A stretch of 64,000 bases of DNA from Ruegeria atlantica (lineage in GTDB: Bacteria > Pseudomonadota > Alphaproteobacteria > Rhodobacterales > Rhodobacteraceae). Of this stretch, positions 18,697 to 28,577 are shown piece by piece. The position numbers and the translations under genes were made by a program. The stretch's first letter is position 1. Every line of letters begins with the position of its first letter. The stretch is taken from positions 124,001 through 188,000 of the forward strand of contig NZ_WQBE01000002.1 of assembly GCF_013032005.1 (NCBI RefSeq), written 5' to 3'. The notes under the pieces were generated by a model that did no database searches, had not been told where the DNA came from, and saw only the letters and a program-made list of their open reading frames with translations.

Positions 18697-21495
18697 CTAG
18701 TGCGCCTCGGCCCAGTTGGCCCCTTGCCCCGCGTCCACGCTCAGCGTTACATCCAACTTCACCGCCGGGTCCGATGCACCTTCCATCACATCGCGCGCCA
18801 CGTCGATCACCTGATCCACCGCGTCCTCGGCCACTTCGAACAGCAATTCGTCATGCACCTGCAACAGCATCTTTGCGGGTAACCCATTGATCGCATCCGG
18901 CATTCGCACCATTGCACGGCGGATCACATCTGCTGCTGTACCTTGGATCGGCGCATTGATTGCCGCCCGGCGCGAGAACCCGGCATGTGGGCCTTTGGCA
19001 TTGATTTCGGGCGTATGGATTTTGCGCCCAAACAGCGTCTGCACGTAACCATGCTCTTTGGCAAAGGCGACGGTGTCGTCCATGTAGCGGCGAATACCAG
19101 GGAACCGCTCGAAATAACGGTCGATGAAACCCTGCGCCTCGGCTCGTGGGATGCGCAGGTTGCGAGCCAGTCCAAAACCCGAGATGCCATAGATCACACC
19201 AAAGTTGATCGCCTTGGCCTGACGGCGGATATCCGGCGTCATCTCGTCCAGCGGCACATCAAACATCTCGGACGCGGTCATAGCGTGAATGTCCAAACCA
19301 TCTGAAAACGCTTGTTTCAGAGCCGATATATCGGCGATATGCGCCAGAATCCGCAATTCGATCTGGCTATAGTCGAGACTGACCAGCACATTGCCCGGCT
19401 CGGCAATGAATGCCTCGCGAATGCGCCGCCCTTCTTCCGTGCGCACCGGGATGTTTTGCAGGTTGGGATCGGTCGAGGCCAAACGCCCCGTGTTCGCCCC
19501 AGTGATCGAATAAGAAGTATGCACCCGGCCCGTATCCGGATTGATATGGGTCTGCAGCGCGTCGGTGTAGGTCGATTTCAGTTTGGACAGCTGCCGCCAA
19601 TCCAACACCCGGCGCGGCAACTCATGCTCGGTTGCCAGATCTTCCAAGATATCCGCCCCGGTCGAATATTTACCGGTCTTGCCCTTTTTGCCGCCTTCCA
19701 GACCCATCTTGTCGAACAGGATCTCACCCAGCTGCGCGGGTGAGCCGACATTGAAGTTCTCTCCCGCCAGCTCATGGATTTCAGCCTCTAATCCCGCCAT
19801 TTTCTGCGCAAACGCGTTCGACATGCGGCTCAGGACGTCGCGGTCGACCTTAATGCCGTGCATCTCCATCTCTGCCAAAACCGGCACCAGAGGGCGTTCG
19901 AGCGTCTCATATACTGTGGTCACCTGCACCTGATGCAGTTGCGGCTTGAACAGTTTCCACAGGCGCAGAGTGATATCCGCATCCTCGGCAGCGTAAGCCG
20001 TAGCTTCATCAATCGGAACCTTGTCGAAGGTGATCGCCGACTTGCCCGAGCCCAGCAATGGTTTGATCGGGATCGGCGTGTGGCTCAGATATCGTTCGGA
20101 CAGGGTATCCATACCATGTCCGTGCTCGCCCCCATGCATCGCATAGGACATCAGCATGGTGTCATCGATCGGGGCCACGTCGACGCCATACCGTTTGAAT
20201 ATCTTGGCATCGTATTTCATGTTCTGGCCAATTTTCAGGATCGATGGATCCTCAAACATCGGTTTCAGCAGGGTCAGAGCCTCATCCAACGGCATTTGCC
20301 CATCGGCCAGCGCATCCGATCCGAACAGATCATCCGTTGCACTTTCGCGATGAATCAGCGGCACATAGCAAGCTTCACCCGCCTCAACGCACAGTGAGAT
20401 ACCCACCAGCTCAGCGATCATTTCATTCAGCCCGGTGGTTTCGGTATCGACCGCGACCCAGCCACGCTCATATGCCTGATCAATCCACTTTTGCAGCGCC
20501 CCGGCATCGCGTACGCATTCGTATTTCGACGCATCAAAGGGGACGGCCTCAGCCTCGGCCTCTTCGACCGCAGGTGCGGGCGCATCAGCGATTACCGGGG
20601 CCTCGGCCCCCAACTTGTCGGCGATGCGCTTGGTCAGGGTGCGAAACTCCATCTCGGCCAAAAAGCCCAGCAAAGTGTCCGGTTCGGGGTCTTTCACCTC
20701 CAGATCGTCCAGGGTGAAGTCCAGCGGAGTATTCTCATCCAATTGCACCAGCTTTTTCGACAGCTCGATCTGATCGCGCTTTTCGATCAGCGTCTGGCGG
20801 CGTTTGGGCTGTTTGATCTCTTCGGCACGGTCCAACAGGGTTTCCAGATCGCCATATTCGTTGATCAGCAAGGCCGCTGTCTTGATCCCGATGCCCGGCG
20901 CGCCCGGCACGTTATCGACGCTGTCACCTGCCAGCGCCTGCACATCGACTACCCGTTCCGGCCCAACACCGAACTTTTCGAACACCCCATCGCGGTCGAT
21001 GCGCTTGTTCTTCATCGCGTCCAGCATTTCCACGCCGCCGCCGACCAACTGCATCAGATCCTTGTCCGAACTAACGATTGTCACCCGTCCGCCGGCATCG
21101 CGCGCCTGCACGGCGAGGGTCGCGATGATGTCGTCGGCTTCATAGCCCTCTAACTCTTTGCAAGCGATATTGAACGCCTGCGTCGCCTCGCGCGTCAGCG
21201 GCATCTGCGGGCGCAGATCTTCGGGCATTGCCTCGCGGTTGGCCTTGTACTGGTCATACAGGTCATTGCGGAAGGTGTGCGATCCCTTGTCGAAAATCAC
21301 GGCCACATGGGTCGGCGCGTCCGGCCCGGCGTTTCCTTCGACATATTTCTGCAGCATGTTGCAGAACCCAGACACAGCGCCAATCGGCAACCCGTCGGAT
21401 TTCCGCGTCAGTGGGGGCAGCGCGTGATAGGCCCGAAAAATAAAAGCTGATCCGTCGATCAGATGCAGGTGACATCCTTTTCCGAAATTGCTCAT
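18697..21495 (-). CDS. polA: DNA polymerase I
   Basis: A 932-residue family A polymerase with all three domains. The 5'-3' exonuclease is N-terminal (HLHLIDGSAFIFRAYHALPP, GYEADDIIATLA, GIKTAALLINEYG). The 3'-5' proofreading domain is intact (WVAVDTETTGLNE). The polymerase domain has ISLDYSQIELRILAHI, RQAKAINFGVIYGISGFGL and LLQVHDELLFEV. It fills repair gaps and removes Okazaki primers. ATG 21495 begins MSNFGKGCHLHLIDGS, the expected start; a 23-codon upstream extension is not family-like. Confidence 0.97.
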   Translation of the reverse strand: MSNFGKGCHLHLIDGSAFIFRAYHALPPLTRKSDGLPIGAVSGFCNMLQKYVEGNAGPDAPTHVAVIFDKGSHTFRNDLYDQYKANREAMPEDLRPQMPLTREATQAFNIACKELEGYEADDIIATLAVQARDAGGRVTIVSSDKDLMQLVGGGVEMLDAMKNKRIDRDGVFEKFGVGPERVVDVQALAGDSVDNVPGAPGIGIKTAALLINEYGDLETLLDRAEEIKQPKRRQTLIEKRDQIELSKKLVQLDENTPLDFTLDDLEVKDPEPDTLLGFLAEMEFRTLTKRIADKLGAEAPVIADAPAPAVEEAEAEAVPFDASKYECVRDAGALQKWIDQAYERGWVAVDTETTGLNEMIAELVGISLCVEAGEACYVPLIHRESATDDLFGSDALADGQMPLDEALTLLKPMFEDPSILKIGQNMKYDAKIFKRYGVDVAPIDDTMLMSYAMHGGEHGHGMDTLSERYLSHTPIPIKPLLGSGKSAITFDKVPIDEATAYAAEDADITLRLWKLFKPQLHQVQVTTVYETLERPLVPVLAEMEMHGIKVDRDVLSRMSNAFAQKMAGLEAEIHELAGENFNVGSPAQLGEILFDKMGLEGGKKGKTGKYSTGADILEDLATEHELPRRVLDWRQLSKLKSTYTDALQTHINPDTGRVHTSYSITGANTGRLASTDPNLQNIPVRTEEGRRIREAFIAEPGNVLVSLDYSQIELRILAHIADISALKQAFSDGLDIHAMTASEMFDVPLDEMTPDIRRQAKAINFGVIYGISGFGLARNLRIPRAEAQGFIDRYFERFPGIRRYMDDTVAFAKEHGYVQTLFGRKIHTPEINAKGPHAGFSRRAAINAPIQGTAADVIRRAMVRMPDAINGLPAKMLLQVHDELLFEVAEDAVDQVIDVARDVMEGASDPAVKLDVTLSVDAGQGANWAEAH

Positions 21496-21585
21496 GTACG
21501 CGCTCCGTTCTGGTTGGGAACGGTTCTGCCACAGGGCCGTGCAGGTGACCAGCGCAGAAGACAAACAAACTGCGGATCCGAATGC

Positions 21586-22248
21586 TTAGCCGAGGTTGAA
21601 TACCCTGCGCGCCTTATCCCAGACCAGCCTTGTACGATCTGCGATTTGCTGCATCTGCTTGTTTAGGGACCGATCATTCAAACGACGGCTCAGTGACCGC
21701 AAGGGAACAAGGTTACGCTCACCATACCCATCGATCAGAAGAAACATCCGGGTCTGACCGCGCAACCCGTAGACGATGTTTTCCGCGTGGATGTCACGGC
21801 CCACAATCTGCAGTTCGAACAATTTTTCCACAAAACGGTTGAGGTCACCCAGCATCTGATCGCTCAACCCCTGCTGTCGGCACATCGACAAAAGATGGTT
21901 CGCAAGCTGGCCATCGCTGGATTGAATCCGTTCAACCACAACCCCCGGCCCGACATCTGTCTGCACAACGCCGAACGACCGTGCCAATGGCAGCTGCGCG
22001 ATTTCCTCACCGCTTTTCAGCGCGGCTTTCATCTCACATTCGATCTCTTTCAAGGCGTTGCGAAAGGCGGTGTCCGGCAATATCCGCCGCACCAACCGTT
22101 TAGAGAACGAGCGGTTCCGGCGTGTACGGGGCCGTGTCACCTTGATCAAAAGCGCGGGCTGATCCGGGTAGGCATACACATTTCTGTGGCCGCCTTTTGC
22201 CAGTGGCTCCTGATCCGATAGCCGCAAAAGCTGCACTGCAAATGGCAT
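21586..22248 (-). CDS. YrbL family (PhoP-network) kinase-like protein
   Basis: A 220-residue protein resembling YrbL, a protein-kinase-like fold. It has a glycine-loop-like GGHRNVYAYPDQPALLIKV, a catalytic-loop-like GRDIHAENIVYG and a metal-loop-like LIDGYGERN in place of DFG. In enterobacteria YrbL belongs to the PhoP regulon; the substrate is unknown. GGAGG sits 4 bp before the ATG at 22248. It follows the zf-CHCC gene by 34 bp on the same strand, so the two likely form an operon. Confidence 0.82.
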   Translation of the reverse strand: MPFAVQLLRLSDQEPLAKGGHRNVYAYPDQPALLIKVTRPRTRRNRSFSKRLVRRILPDTAFRNALKEIECEMKAALKSGEEIAQLPLARSFGVVQTDVGPGVVVERIQSSDGQLANHLLSMCRQQGLSDQMLGDLNRFVEKLFELQIVGRDIHAENIVYGLRGQTRMFLLIDGYGERNLVPLRSLSRRLNDRSLNKQMQQIADRTRLVWDKARRVFNLG

Positions 22249-22282
22249 CCGGCCTCCGTTTCGCGCGGCACCTGCCACTCTG

Positions 22283-22501
22283 TCAGCTTTGTGCCTGGCT
22301 GCCGGACAGCACAAATTTGCAATCACAGTACGGACACTCGACCCAACCAATATCCTCGGGGATTTGCAGCCAGACGCGCGGATGGCCCAATGCGCCTTCG
22401 CCGCCGTCACAGGCGACACGGGCGGTTTCGACGATCTTGGTTTCCGGCGCTTCGATTGTCACGGCTGGCGATCCTTCTTCGGTTGTCGGCCTCGCGGGCA
22501 T
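22283..22501 (-). CDS. zf-CHCC zinc-finger protein (NDUFS6-like)
   Basis: A 72-residue protein with the family core VACDGGEGALGHPRVWL and VECPYCDCKFVL. The Cys/His pattern C...H...C-x2-C binds zinc. Bacterial members are related to the mitochondrial complex I subunit NDUFS6 and are widespread in alphaproteobacteria. It is divergent from the ABC ATPase gene with only 15 bp between the start codons. Confidence 0.9.
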   Translation of the reverse strand: MPARPTTEEGSPAVTIEAPETKIVETARVACDGGEGALGHPRVWLQIPEDIGWVECPYCDCKFVLSGSQAQS

Positions 22502-22516
22502 GCATTAGGTGCGTTT

Positions 22517-23542
22517 ATGAGCGATGAGCAAACCGGGGGCAAGGGTCACATGGCCGATGCGGCAATCAGGATCGAAGGGCTGCGCAAAACCTATCGTGGC
22601 GGCAAGGGCCAGCCCGAGAAGAGCGCATTGAAAGGCATCGACCTGACCGTTCCACGGGGGTCAGTCTTTGGCCTGCTGGGGCCGAACGGGGCCGGAAAAT
22701 CAACCCTGATCAACATCCTGGCCGGGCTGGTGGTGAAAACCTCGGGCCATGTATCGATCTGGGGCTACGATCAGGACCAGAGCCCGCGCCAGTCCCGTGC
22801 TTCCATTGGCGTGATGCCGCAGGAACTGAACCTCGACCCGTTCTTCACCCCGCGCGGTGCGCTTGAGGTACAGGCTGGCCTTTACGGCGTGCCCAAAGCA
22901 CAGCGCCGCAGCGATGAGATCCTGGAGCTGGTTGGCCTCAGCGACAAGGCCGAGGCCTATGCGCGAACCCTCTCGGGCGGGATGCGGCGGCGGCTGCTGT
23001 TGGCCAAGGCGCTGGTGCATCATCCCAAGATCCTTGTGCTGGATGAACCGACGGCGGGCGTGGATATCGAACTGCGTCAGATGCTGTGGGCCAATGTGCG
23101 CAAGTTGAACGAACAGGGCATGACTATCATCCTGACCACGCATTACCTGGAAGAAGCGCAGGAAATGTGTGACGAGATCGCGATCATCAATCACGGCGAA
23201 AAGATTGCGCAGGACAGCACCGCCAACCTGCTGGGCCGGGTGGACAGCCGCACCATGGTGATTGCTCCGGATAGCCCGGTGACCGATTTGCCGACGACCG
23301 AAGGCGTCGAAGCCGCTTTGCGAGACGATGGCACCCTGGTATTGAGCTATCGCAGCGCCCAGACCAGCGCCGAACAAGTTCTGGAATCCGTACGCTCTGC
23401 CGGCATCCGCATCCGCGATGTTCGTACCGAAGAAGCTGATCTCGAGGATGTCTTCCTCGCCCTTACCTCATCCCGCGCGAATGAGACCCCAGCAGACGAT
23501 CAGGATCAGCCGCGCCGGGGCCTGCACCGGGTCAAGCTTTAG
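22517..23542 (+). CDS. ABC transporter ATP-binding protein (ABC-2 exporter type)
   Basis: A 341-residue ATPase. Walker A is GPNGAGKST, the signature is LSGGMRRR, Walker B is ILVLDEPTAGVD, and the H-loop is TTHYLEEA. The C-terminal ~90 residues form the regulatory extension seen in ABC-2 (DrrA/NodI-like) exporters. No permease gene is next to it: the following gene is on the opposite strand and the upstream one is divergent, so the membrane partner must lie elsewhere. The start at 22517 excludes an upstream frame that only mirrors the zinc-finger gene. It overlaps DUF1203 convergently by 4 bp. Confidence 0.92.
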   Translation: MSDEQTGGKGHMADAAIRIEGLRKTYRGGKGQPEKSALKGIDLTVPRGSVFGLLGPNGAGKSTLINILAGLVVKTSGHVSIWGYDQDQSPRQSRASIGVMPQELNLDPFFTPRGALEVQAGLYGVPKAQRRSDEILELVGLSDKAEAYARTLSGGMRRRLLLAKALVHHPKILVLDEPTAGVDIELRQMLWANVRKLNEQGMTIILTTHYLEEAQEMCDEIAIINHGEKIAQDSTANLLGRVDSRTMVIAPDSPVTDLPTTEGVEAALRDDGTLVLSYRSAQTSAEQVLESVRSAGIRIRDVRTEEADLEDVFLALTSSRANETPADDQDQPRRGLHRVKL

Positions 23543-24003
23543 ACCCGGTCGATTCGAGCCTGGTAGCAATTGTTTCGCGCGGATCGGACGTGGATATAGC
23601 TCACGTCGGGGCGGGCAAAGATATCCCTGACGGCAGTGGCAATCTGGTCTGTGGGTGTGATCGCTCCGGTGCCATAGACGATCCGGTCATCGGTTCCGTA
23701 GCCCTTGATCAGATAGTCGGGTGACGTGGTCAGAATTTCTGGCAGCCCTTTCCCCTCGTACCGCTCACACTGTGCAGCGCATAGAAATATCGGACCCGTT
23801 TCCGCGTAAGGATGTGTCTCTAGAAAAGGCCGGTGCGCCAATATCAGCATCTCTTCGCCCTCAGGAATATTCTGCAGGCAATGGCGGCATGGATTGCCTG
23901 TGCCTGTGGATGTCGCGCGCTCTGGCGTGGCGCCATAAGCATCCGGGTGACCAGCCTGAAGGGCGCGCACTTCGTCGGTTGCCAATGCGGTGATCTTGAA
24001 CAT
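23539..24003 (-). CDS. DUF1203 domain-containing protein
   Basis: A 154-residue protein with the DUF1203 features: N-terminal FKITALATDEVRALQ, the pair PCRHCLQNIPEGEEMLILAH and C-terminal YIHVRSARNNCYQARI. The function is unknown. GGAGA 8-9 bp upstream supports the ATG at 24003. It is divergent from dnaE2. Confidence 0.88.
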   Translation of the reverse strand: MFKITALATDEVRALQAGHPDAYGATPERATSTGTGNPCRHCLQNIPEGEEMLILAHRPFLETHPYAETGPIFLCAAQCERYEGKGLPEILTTSPDYLIKGYGTDDRIVYGTGAITPTDQIATAVRDIFARPDVSYIHVRSARNNCYQARIDRV

Positions 24004-24081
24004 TTTGCGTCTCCTTTTGCCCAATCATGCCCACCCGGAAAATCCCAATCGACCCGTTTCCTGCGCAAAGGACTCGAAAAA

Positions 24082-24096
24082 GAACAAAACGTGAAT
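24082..24096 (+). promoter_or_regulatory. Probable LexA (SOS) box upstream of dnaE2
   Basis: The sequence GAAC-AAAACGT-GAAT fits the alphaproteobacterial LexA operator GAAC-N7-GAAC with one mismatch in the last base. It lies 17 bp upstream of the dnaE2 start codon, where repression would block transcription. A perfect copy precedes imuB. Confidence 0.7.
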
Positions 24097-24112
24097 ATAA
24101 TATGGAATCGCC

Positions 24113-27031
24113 ATGTATGCCGAACTGTCGATCACGTCGAATTTTACCTTTCTCACCGGGGCTTCACATCCCGAGGAATATATGGAGCGTGCCGTCACCC
24201 TTGGCCTACCGGCCATCGCGATTGCCGATGACAATTCGGTCGCCGGAATCGTCCGTGCCCATACCCAAGCGCGCGAAATCGCCCGCAAGGTACGTGAACG
24301 GCTGGAGTGGGAAGCGCAGAACACCTCTATCGGCCCACCTTGCCCCGATCACATCCCCAAACCGCTCTCTTACCCCATCCACGCGGTGCCGCGCCTGATC
24401 CCAGCGGCGCGGCTGATCTTTACCGACGCGCCCACCGTCACCGCCCTACCCCTGAACCGGCAGGGCTGGGCCAACCTGTGCCGTATCCTGTCCAAAGGCC
24501 GCCTGCGCGCCGAAAAGGGCGACTGCATTCTACAGCTGTCCGACCTGTTGGAATTCTCCGACGGTCTCCACCTGCTGCTCTGGCCACAGGCGACACCGTC
24601 TCCGGGCGGCGCGAACGGATGGCGGACACAGGCGCAACAGCTAACGCGCCGCTTTGCCGGGCGGATGCATCTGCTGATGCATCCCCGGTATGATGGTGCA
24701 GATACTGTCTATTTCTCTTTATTAGAGACTGAATCAAAGCAACTCGGCATTCCCACCCTAGCCAGTGGCACACCGCTGATGCATCACGGCACCCGTCGCA
24801 AGCTGGCCGATGTGGTGACCGCCATCCGCCTACGCCGCAAAGTCGATGAGCTCGGTCGCGAAGCGCTGGCCAACGGGGAACAGCGCCTGCGGTCTGAGGC
24901 CGAGATGCTGCGGATATTCAAAGGCCACGAAGGCGCGGTCACCCGCGCCCATCAACTCAGCGAACAACTAACCTTTTCTCTGGACGAGCTGCGCTATGAA
25001 TATCCCAGCGAAGGTAGCGAACAGGAAACCCCGACTCAACGCCTGCACCGCCTGGCGCATGAGGGTTTAAAATGGCGCTATCCGGCGGGCGCGTCGGAAA
25101 AGGCGCAAAAGATGCTGGCGCATGAACTGACCCTGATCGGCAAGCTGAAATACGAACCCTACTTCCTGACCGTGCGCGACATCGTCCATTTCGCCCGCTC
25201 ACGCGGTATCCTGTGCCAGGGGCGGGGCTCGGCGGCCAACTCGGTGGTCTGCTTCTGCCTTGGCATCACCGAAGTCAGCCCCGAGATGGGCACCATGGTC
25301 TTTGAACGCTTCGTGTCCGAGGCCCGCGATGAGCCCCCCGATATCGACGTCGATTTCGAACATGAACGGCGTGAAGAGGTGATCCAGCACATCTACGACC
25401 GCTATGGCCGCCACCGTGCGGGTCTCTGCGCCACCGTGATCCACTATCGCGGCAAACGCGCCATTCGTGAGGTCGGGCGGGCGATGGGCCTGACCGAAGA
25501 CACCATTTCAGCCTTATCCTCACAACTCTGGGGCTTTTTCTCTGCCGCCGGGCTTGAGGCTGAACGCATGCGCGAAATCGGTCTCGACCCCGAGGATCGC
25601 CGCCTAAAACAGACTCTAATGCTGGTCTATGAGATCAACGGCTTTCCCCGCCACCTTTCGCAACATGTCGGCGGTTTCATCATCACCGAGGGGCGTTTGG
25701 ACGAGCTGGTCCCCATCGAAAACGCCACGATGGAGGACCGCACGGTCATCTGCTGGGATAAGGACGACATCGACTCTCTGGGTATCCTCAAGGTCGATGT
25801 CCTCAGCCTCGGAATGCTCACCTGCATCCGCAAGGCGTTCGACCTGATCGGCCAACACCACCAGACCAGCTATACGCTGGCCACCCTGCCGCCCGAGGAC
25901 CCAATGGTTTATGACATGCTGTGCAAGGCAGACAGTATCGGCGTGTTTCAGGTAGAATCACGTGCGCAGATGAACTTTCTGCCCCGGATGCGGCCCCGCA
26001 ATTTCTATGATCTGGTGATCGAGGTCGCCATCATCCGCCCCGGCCCCATCCAAGGCGACATGGTCCACCCCTATATCCGCCGCCGCAACGGAGAAGAGGA
26101 GGTCAGCTTCCCCTCGGACGCGTTGGGCGAGGTGCTGGGGAAAACGCTGGGCGTTCCGTTGTTTCAGGAACAGGCAATGCAGATCGCCATTGTCGGTGCC
26201 GGGTTTACCCCGGAACAGGCCGACCGCCTGCGCCGGTCGCTGGCAACCTTCAAGAAACATGGCAATGTCAGCGAATTCCGCGCGCTGTTCCTGCGCGGCA
26301 TGAAGCGCAATGGCTATGACGATGACTTTGCCGAGCGTTGTTTTTCGCAGATCGAAGGCTTCGGCTCTTACGGTTTTCCGGAAAGCCACGCGGCCAGCTT
26401 TGCGCTGCTGGTCTATGCCTCGGCCTGGATCAAATGCCATCACCCGGGGATTTTCGCCTGCGCGCTGCTGAACTCGCAACCGATGGGGTTCTATGCGCCT
26501 GCCCAGATCGTGCGGGATGCACGCGAACATGGGGTTCAGGTGCGCCCGGTCTGCATCAATGCCAGTTTCTGGGACAATGTGATGGAACCCGACGGTCATG
26601 GCGGGCTGGCCCTGCGGCTGGGGTTTCGCCAGATCAAAGGCCTTAGCGAGGAAGACGCCAGCTGGCTGACCGCCGCGCGTGGCAACGGCTACCATCAGGT
26701 CGACGATGTTTGGCGTCGCGCGGGCCTTGGACCGTCGGTGATCGAACGACTGGCCGAAGCCGATGCCTTCGCCGCCTGCGATCTGACCCGGCGCGAGGCG
26801 CTGTGGCAAGCCAAGGCGATTGCCACCGCCAAACCTCTGCCGCTGTTCTCACAGGATCTGGAAGGCGAGGCGCTGGACGAGCCCGAAGCCTATCTGCCCC
26901 AGATGACGCTGGGCGAACAGGTGGTCGAGGATTATGTGGCCACCCGTCTCAGCCTCAAGGCGCATCCGGTGGCCCTGCTGCGGCATATTCTGACACCGGA
27001 CCAGCGCGACAAAACCACCCCTGTAGCGTAA
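24113..27031 (+). CDS. dnaE2: Error-prone DNA polymerase DnaE2 (C-terminally short)
   Basis: A 972-residue family C polymerase of the ImuC/DnaE2 branch. It opens with the PHP domain (MYAELSITSNFTFLTGASHPEEY). The polymerase core has GRGSAANSVVCF, PDIDVDFEHERREEV and FPESHAASFALLVYASAWIK. It performs SOS-induced translesion synthesis with ImuA and ImuB. The reading frame stops soon after LSLKAHPVALLRHIL. In typical DnaE2 proteins this point is followed by an OB-fold (nucleic-acid binding) domain of roughly 100 residues, and only 51 bp remain before the next gene, so that domain appears to be missing. A LexA-like box precedes it. Confidence 0.95.
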   Translation: MYAELSITSNFTFLTGASHPEEYMERAVTLGLPAIAIADDNSVAGIVRAHTQAREIARKVRERLEWEAQNTSIGPPCPDHIPKPLSYPIHAVPRLIPAARLIFTDAPTVTALPLNRQGWANLCRILSKGRLRAEKGDCILQLSDLLEFSDGLHLLLWPQATPSPGGANGWRTQAQQLTRRFAGRMHLLMHPRYDGADTVYFSLLETESKQLGIPTLASGTPLMHHGTRRKLADVVTAIRLRRKVDELGREALANGEQRLRSEAEMLRIFKGHEGAVTRAHQLSEQLTFSLDELRYEYPSEGSEQETPTQRLHRLAHEGLKWRYPAGASEKAQKMLAHELTLIGKLKYEPYFLTVRDIVHFARSRGILCQGRGSAANSVVCFCLGITEVSPEMGTMVFERFVSEARDEPPDIDVDFEHERREEVIQHIYDRYGRHRAGLCATVIHYRGKRAIREVGRAMGLTEDTISALSSQLWGFFSAAGLEAERMREIGLDPEDRRLKQTLMLVYEINGFPRHLSQHVGGFIITEGRLDELVPIENATMEDRTVICWDKDDIDSLGILKVDVLSLGMLTCIRKAFDLIGQHHQTSYTLATLPPEDPMVYDMLCKADSIGVFQVESRAQMNFLPRMRPRNFYDLVIEVAIIRPGPIQGDMVHPYIRRRNGEEEVSFPSDALGEVLGKTLGVPLFQEQAMQIAIVGAGFTPEQADRLRRSLATFKKHGNVSEFRALFLRGMKRNGYDDDFAERCFSQIEGFGSYGFPESHAASFALLVYASAWIKCHHPGIFACALLNSQPMGFYAPAQIVRDAREHGVQVRPVCINASFWDNVMEPDGHGGLALRLGFRQIKGLSEEDASWLTAARGNGYHQVDDVWRRAGLGPSVIERLAEADAFAACDLTRREALWQAKAIATAKPLPLFSQDLEGEALDEPEAYLPQMTLGEQVVEDYVATRLSLKAHPVALLRHILTPDQRDKTTPVA

Positions 27032-27082
27032 CCCCTGAACCGGCTATTGACCGCGAACAAAATCGAAACCCCGAGATCACGC

Positions 27083-27496
27083 ATGTCCAGACCAACCATG
27101 CCCCCGCGATTCCCCGCGACGCCCGAGCAAATCAACGCGCAGGTCAGCGCCTTCTATGCTCGCGTCCGGGAAGACAAAGTGCTGGGGCCAATCTTCAACC
27201 GACATGTCGATGACTGGCCCGCGCATGAGGAAAAAATTGCCGCCTTCTGGCGCAACGCCATCCTGTACGAGCGTAGCTATGACGGCAATCCACAGCGGGT
27301 TCATATCGAGCGGCCCGATGTAAAACCCGAATTCTTCGCCCATTGGCTAGATCTGTTCGAAGAGGTCGCCACCCGGATGCTGCCACCGGAAACCGCCATT
27401 CCCTGGGTCGCCTTGGCGCGTCGTATCGGAGTGGGGATGAAAGCGGGTGTTCAGTCTGCCCGTCAGCCTAAGGACGCGCCGCCGATCCTGCGATGA
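27083..27496 (+). CDS. Group III truncated haemoglobin
   Basis: A 137-residue 2-over-2 globin. It contains FNRHVDDWPAHEEKIAAFWRNAIL, the group III pattern, and the haem-proximal region RVHIERPDVKPEFFAHWLDLF. Members bind oxygen or NO and are linked to NO/peroxide detoxification. I chose ATG 27083 (MSRPTMPPRFPATPEQ), as family members start just before the A/B helix. It follows dnaE2 by 51 bp and could be read from the same transcript. Confidence 0.85.
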   Translation: MSRPTMPPRFPATPEQINAQVSAFYARVREDKVLGPIFNRHVDDWPAHEEKIAAFWRNAILYERSYDGNPQRVHIERPDVKPEFFAHWLDLFEEVATRMLPPETAIPWVALARRIGVGMKAGVQSARQPKDAPPILR

Positions 27497-27638
27497 TCGG
27501 ATATCATACCGGCTTTGACATGTTAGCGGTAAAATAGGGGCTATCAGACTCTGCAAAATGGGTTTATGCAGCGCGAATAGACAGCCCGAGATCACTCCGT
27601 GCCGTCCTAAACACCGCACATCACCCGAGGCCAGACTC

Positions 27639-28574
27639 ATGAGCACTCAAAACACCACCCTCCGGGGTCTTGGCTATGCGTTTGCAGGCTTTGCAGTTTT
27701 TGCGAGTCATGACGCACTGATCAAAGTGCTGGGCGGGACCTATTCGGTGATGCAGATCATCTTTTTCGCCACGCTGTTTTCCTTCGTGCCGATGGCGGTG
27801 ACAATCCTGACCGACCGGACAACCGGGAACTTCCTGCCCCATCACCCTTGGCTGGTACTGCTTCGCTCGGCCTTGATGGTTTCGTCCATGGTCTGTGCAT
27901 TCTATTCCTTTTCGGTTCTGCCGCTGGCTGAGGTCTACTCGCTGCTGTTTTCCTTTCCGCTGATCGTCACCGTCCTGTCGATTCCGATATTGGGAGAGGT
28001 CGTGCGCGCCCAACGCTGGGCTGCTGTCGGCGTCGGCCTGATCGGCGTGCTGATCGTCTTGCGTCCTGGCGCGACCGATATCACATTGGGCCACCTCGCC
28101 GCCCTGACGGCCGCGTTCTGCAGCGCCTTTGCATCCGTTCTGGTGCGCAAGATCGGGAATGAGGAACGTTCGGCCGTATTGATCTTATACCCGATGCTGC
28201 TGGCCATTGTGGCGATGAGCCTTGCCCAACCCGCCGTGTATCTGCCGCCCTCGCTGCTGCATCTGGCAATGATGGCGCTGGTCGGCGTGTTCTCGGTGAT
28301 CGCCCAGCACCTGATCATCCTTGCCTACCGCGCCGCGCCCGCCGGTGTCATTGCGCCCAGCCAATACAGCCAGATCATCTGGGCCACGCTGTTTGGCATG
28401 ATCTTCTTCGGCGAAAAACCCGACGCTTGGGTCGCCGTCGGAGCCAGCATCATCATTGCATCCGGCGTGTTTGTGGTTTGGCGTGAGAGCCGGACAAATG
28501 CATCCGCCAACACTCCGGTTCTGCGGGTGCGATCACCGCGGTCGGATACGGGTGCGTCGCGTCCGGGTGAATGA
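27639..28574 (+). CDS. EamA/DMT family transporter
   Basis: A 311-residue membrane protein with ten hydrophobic helices arranged as two EamA repeats (first from GLGYAFAGFAVFASHDALIKVLGG; second from TLGHLAALTAAFCSAFASVLV). It ends in a polar Arg/Ser-rich tail. GAGG at about 27627 precedes ATG 27639; an in-frame extension further upstream is non-hydrophobic and unlike the family. Substrate unknown. Confidence 0.87.
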   Translation: MSTQNTTLRGLGYAFAGFAVFASHDALIKVLGGTYSVMQIIFFATLFSFVPMAVTILTDRTTGNFLPHHPWLVLLRSALMVSSMVCAFYSFSVLPLAEVYSLLFSFPLIVTVLSIPILGEVVRAQRWAAVGVGLIGVLIVLRPGATDITLGHLAALTAAFCSAFASVLVRKIGNEERSAVLILYPMLLAIVAMSLAQPAVYLPPSLLHLAMMALVGVFSVIAQHLIILAYRAAPAGVIAPSQYSQIIWATLFGMIFFGEKPDAWVAVGASIIIASGVFVVWRESRTNASANTPVLRVRSPRSDTGASRPGE

Positions 28575-28577
28575 AAA

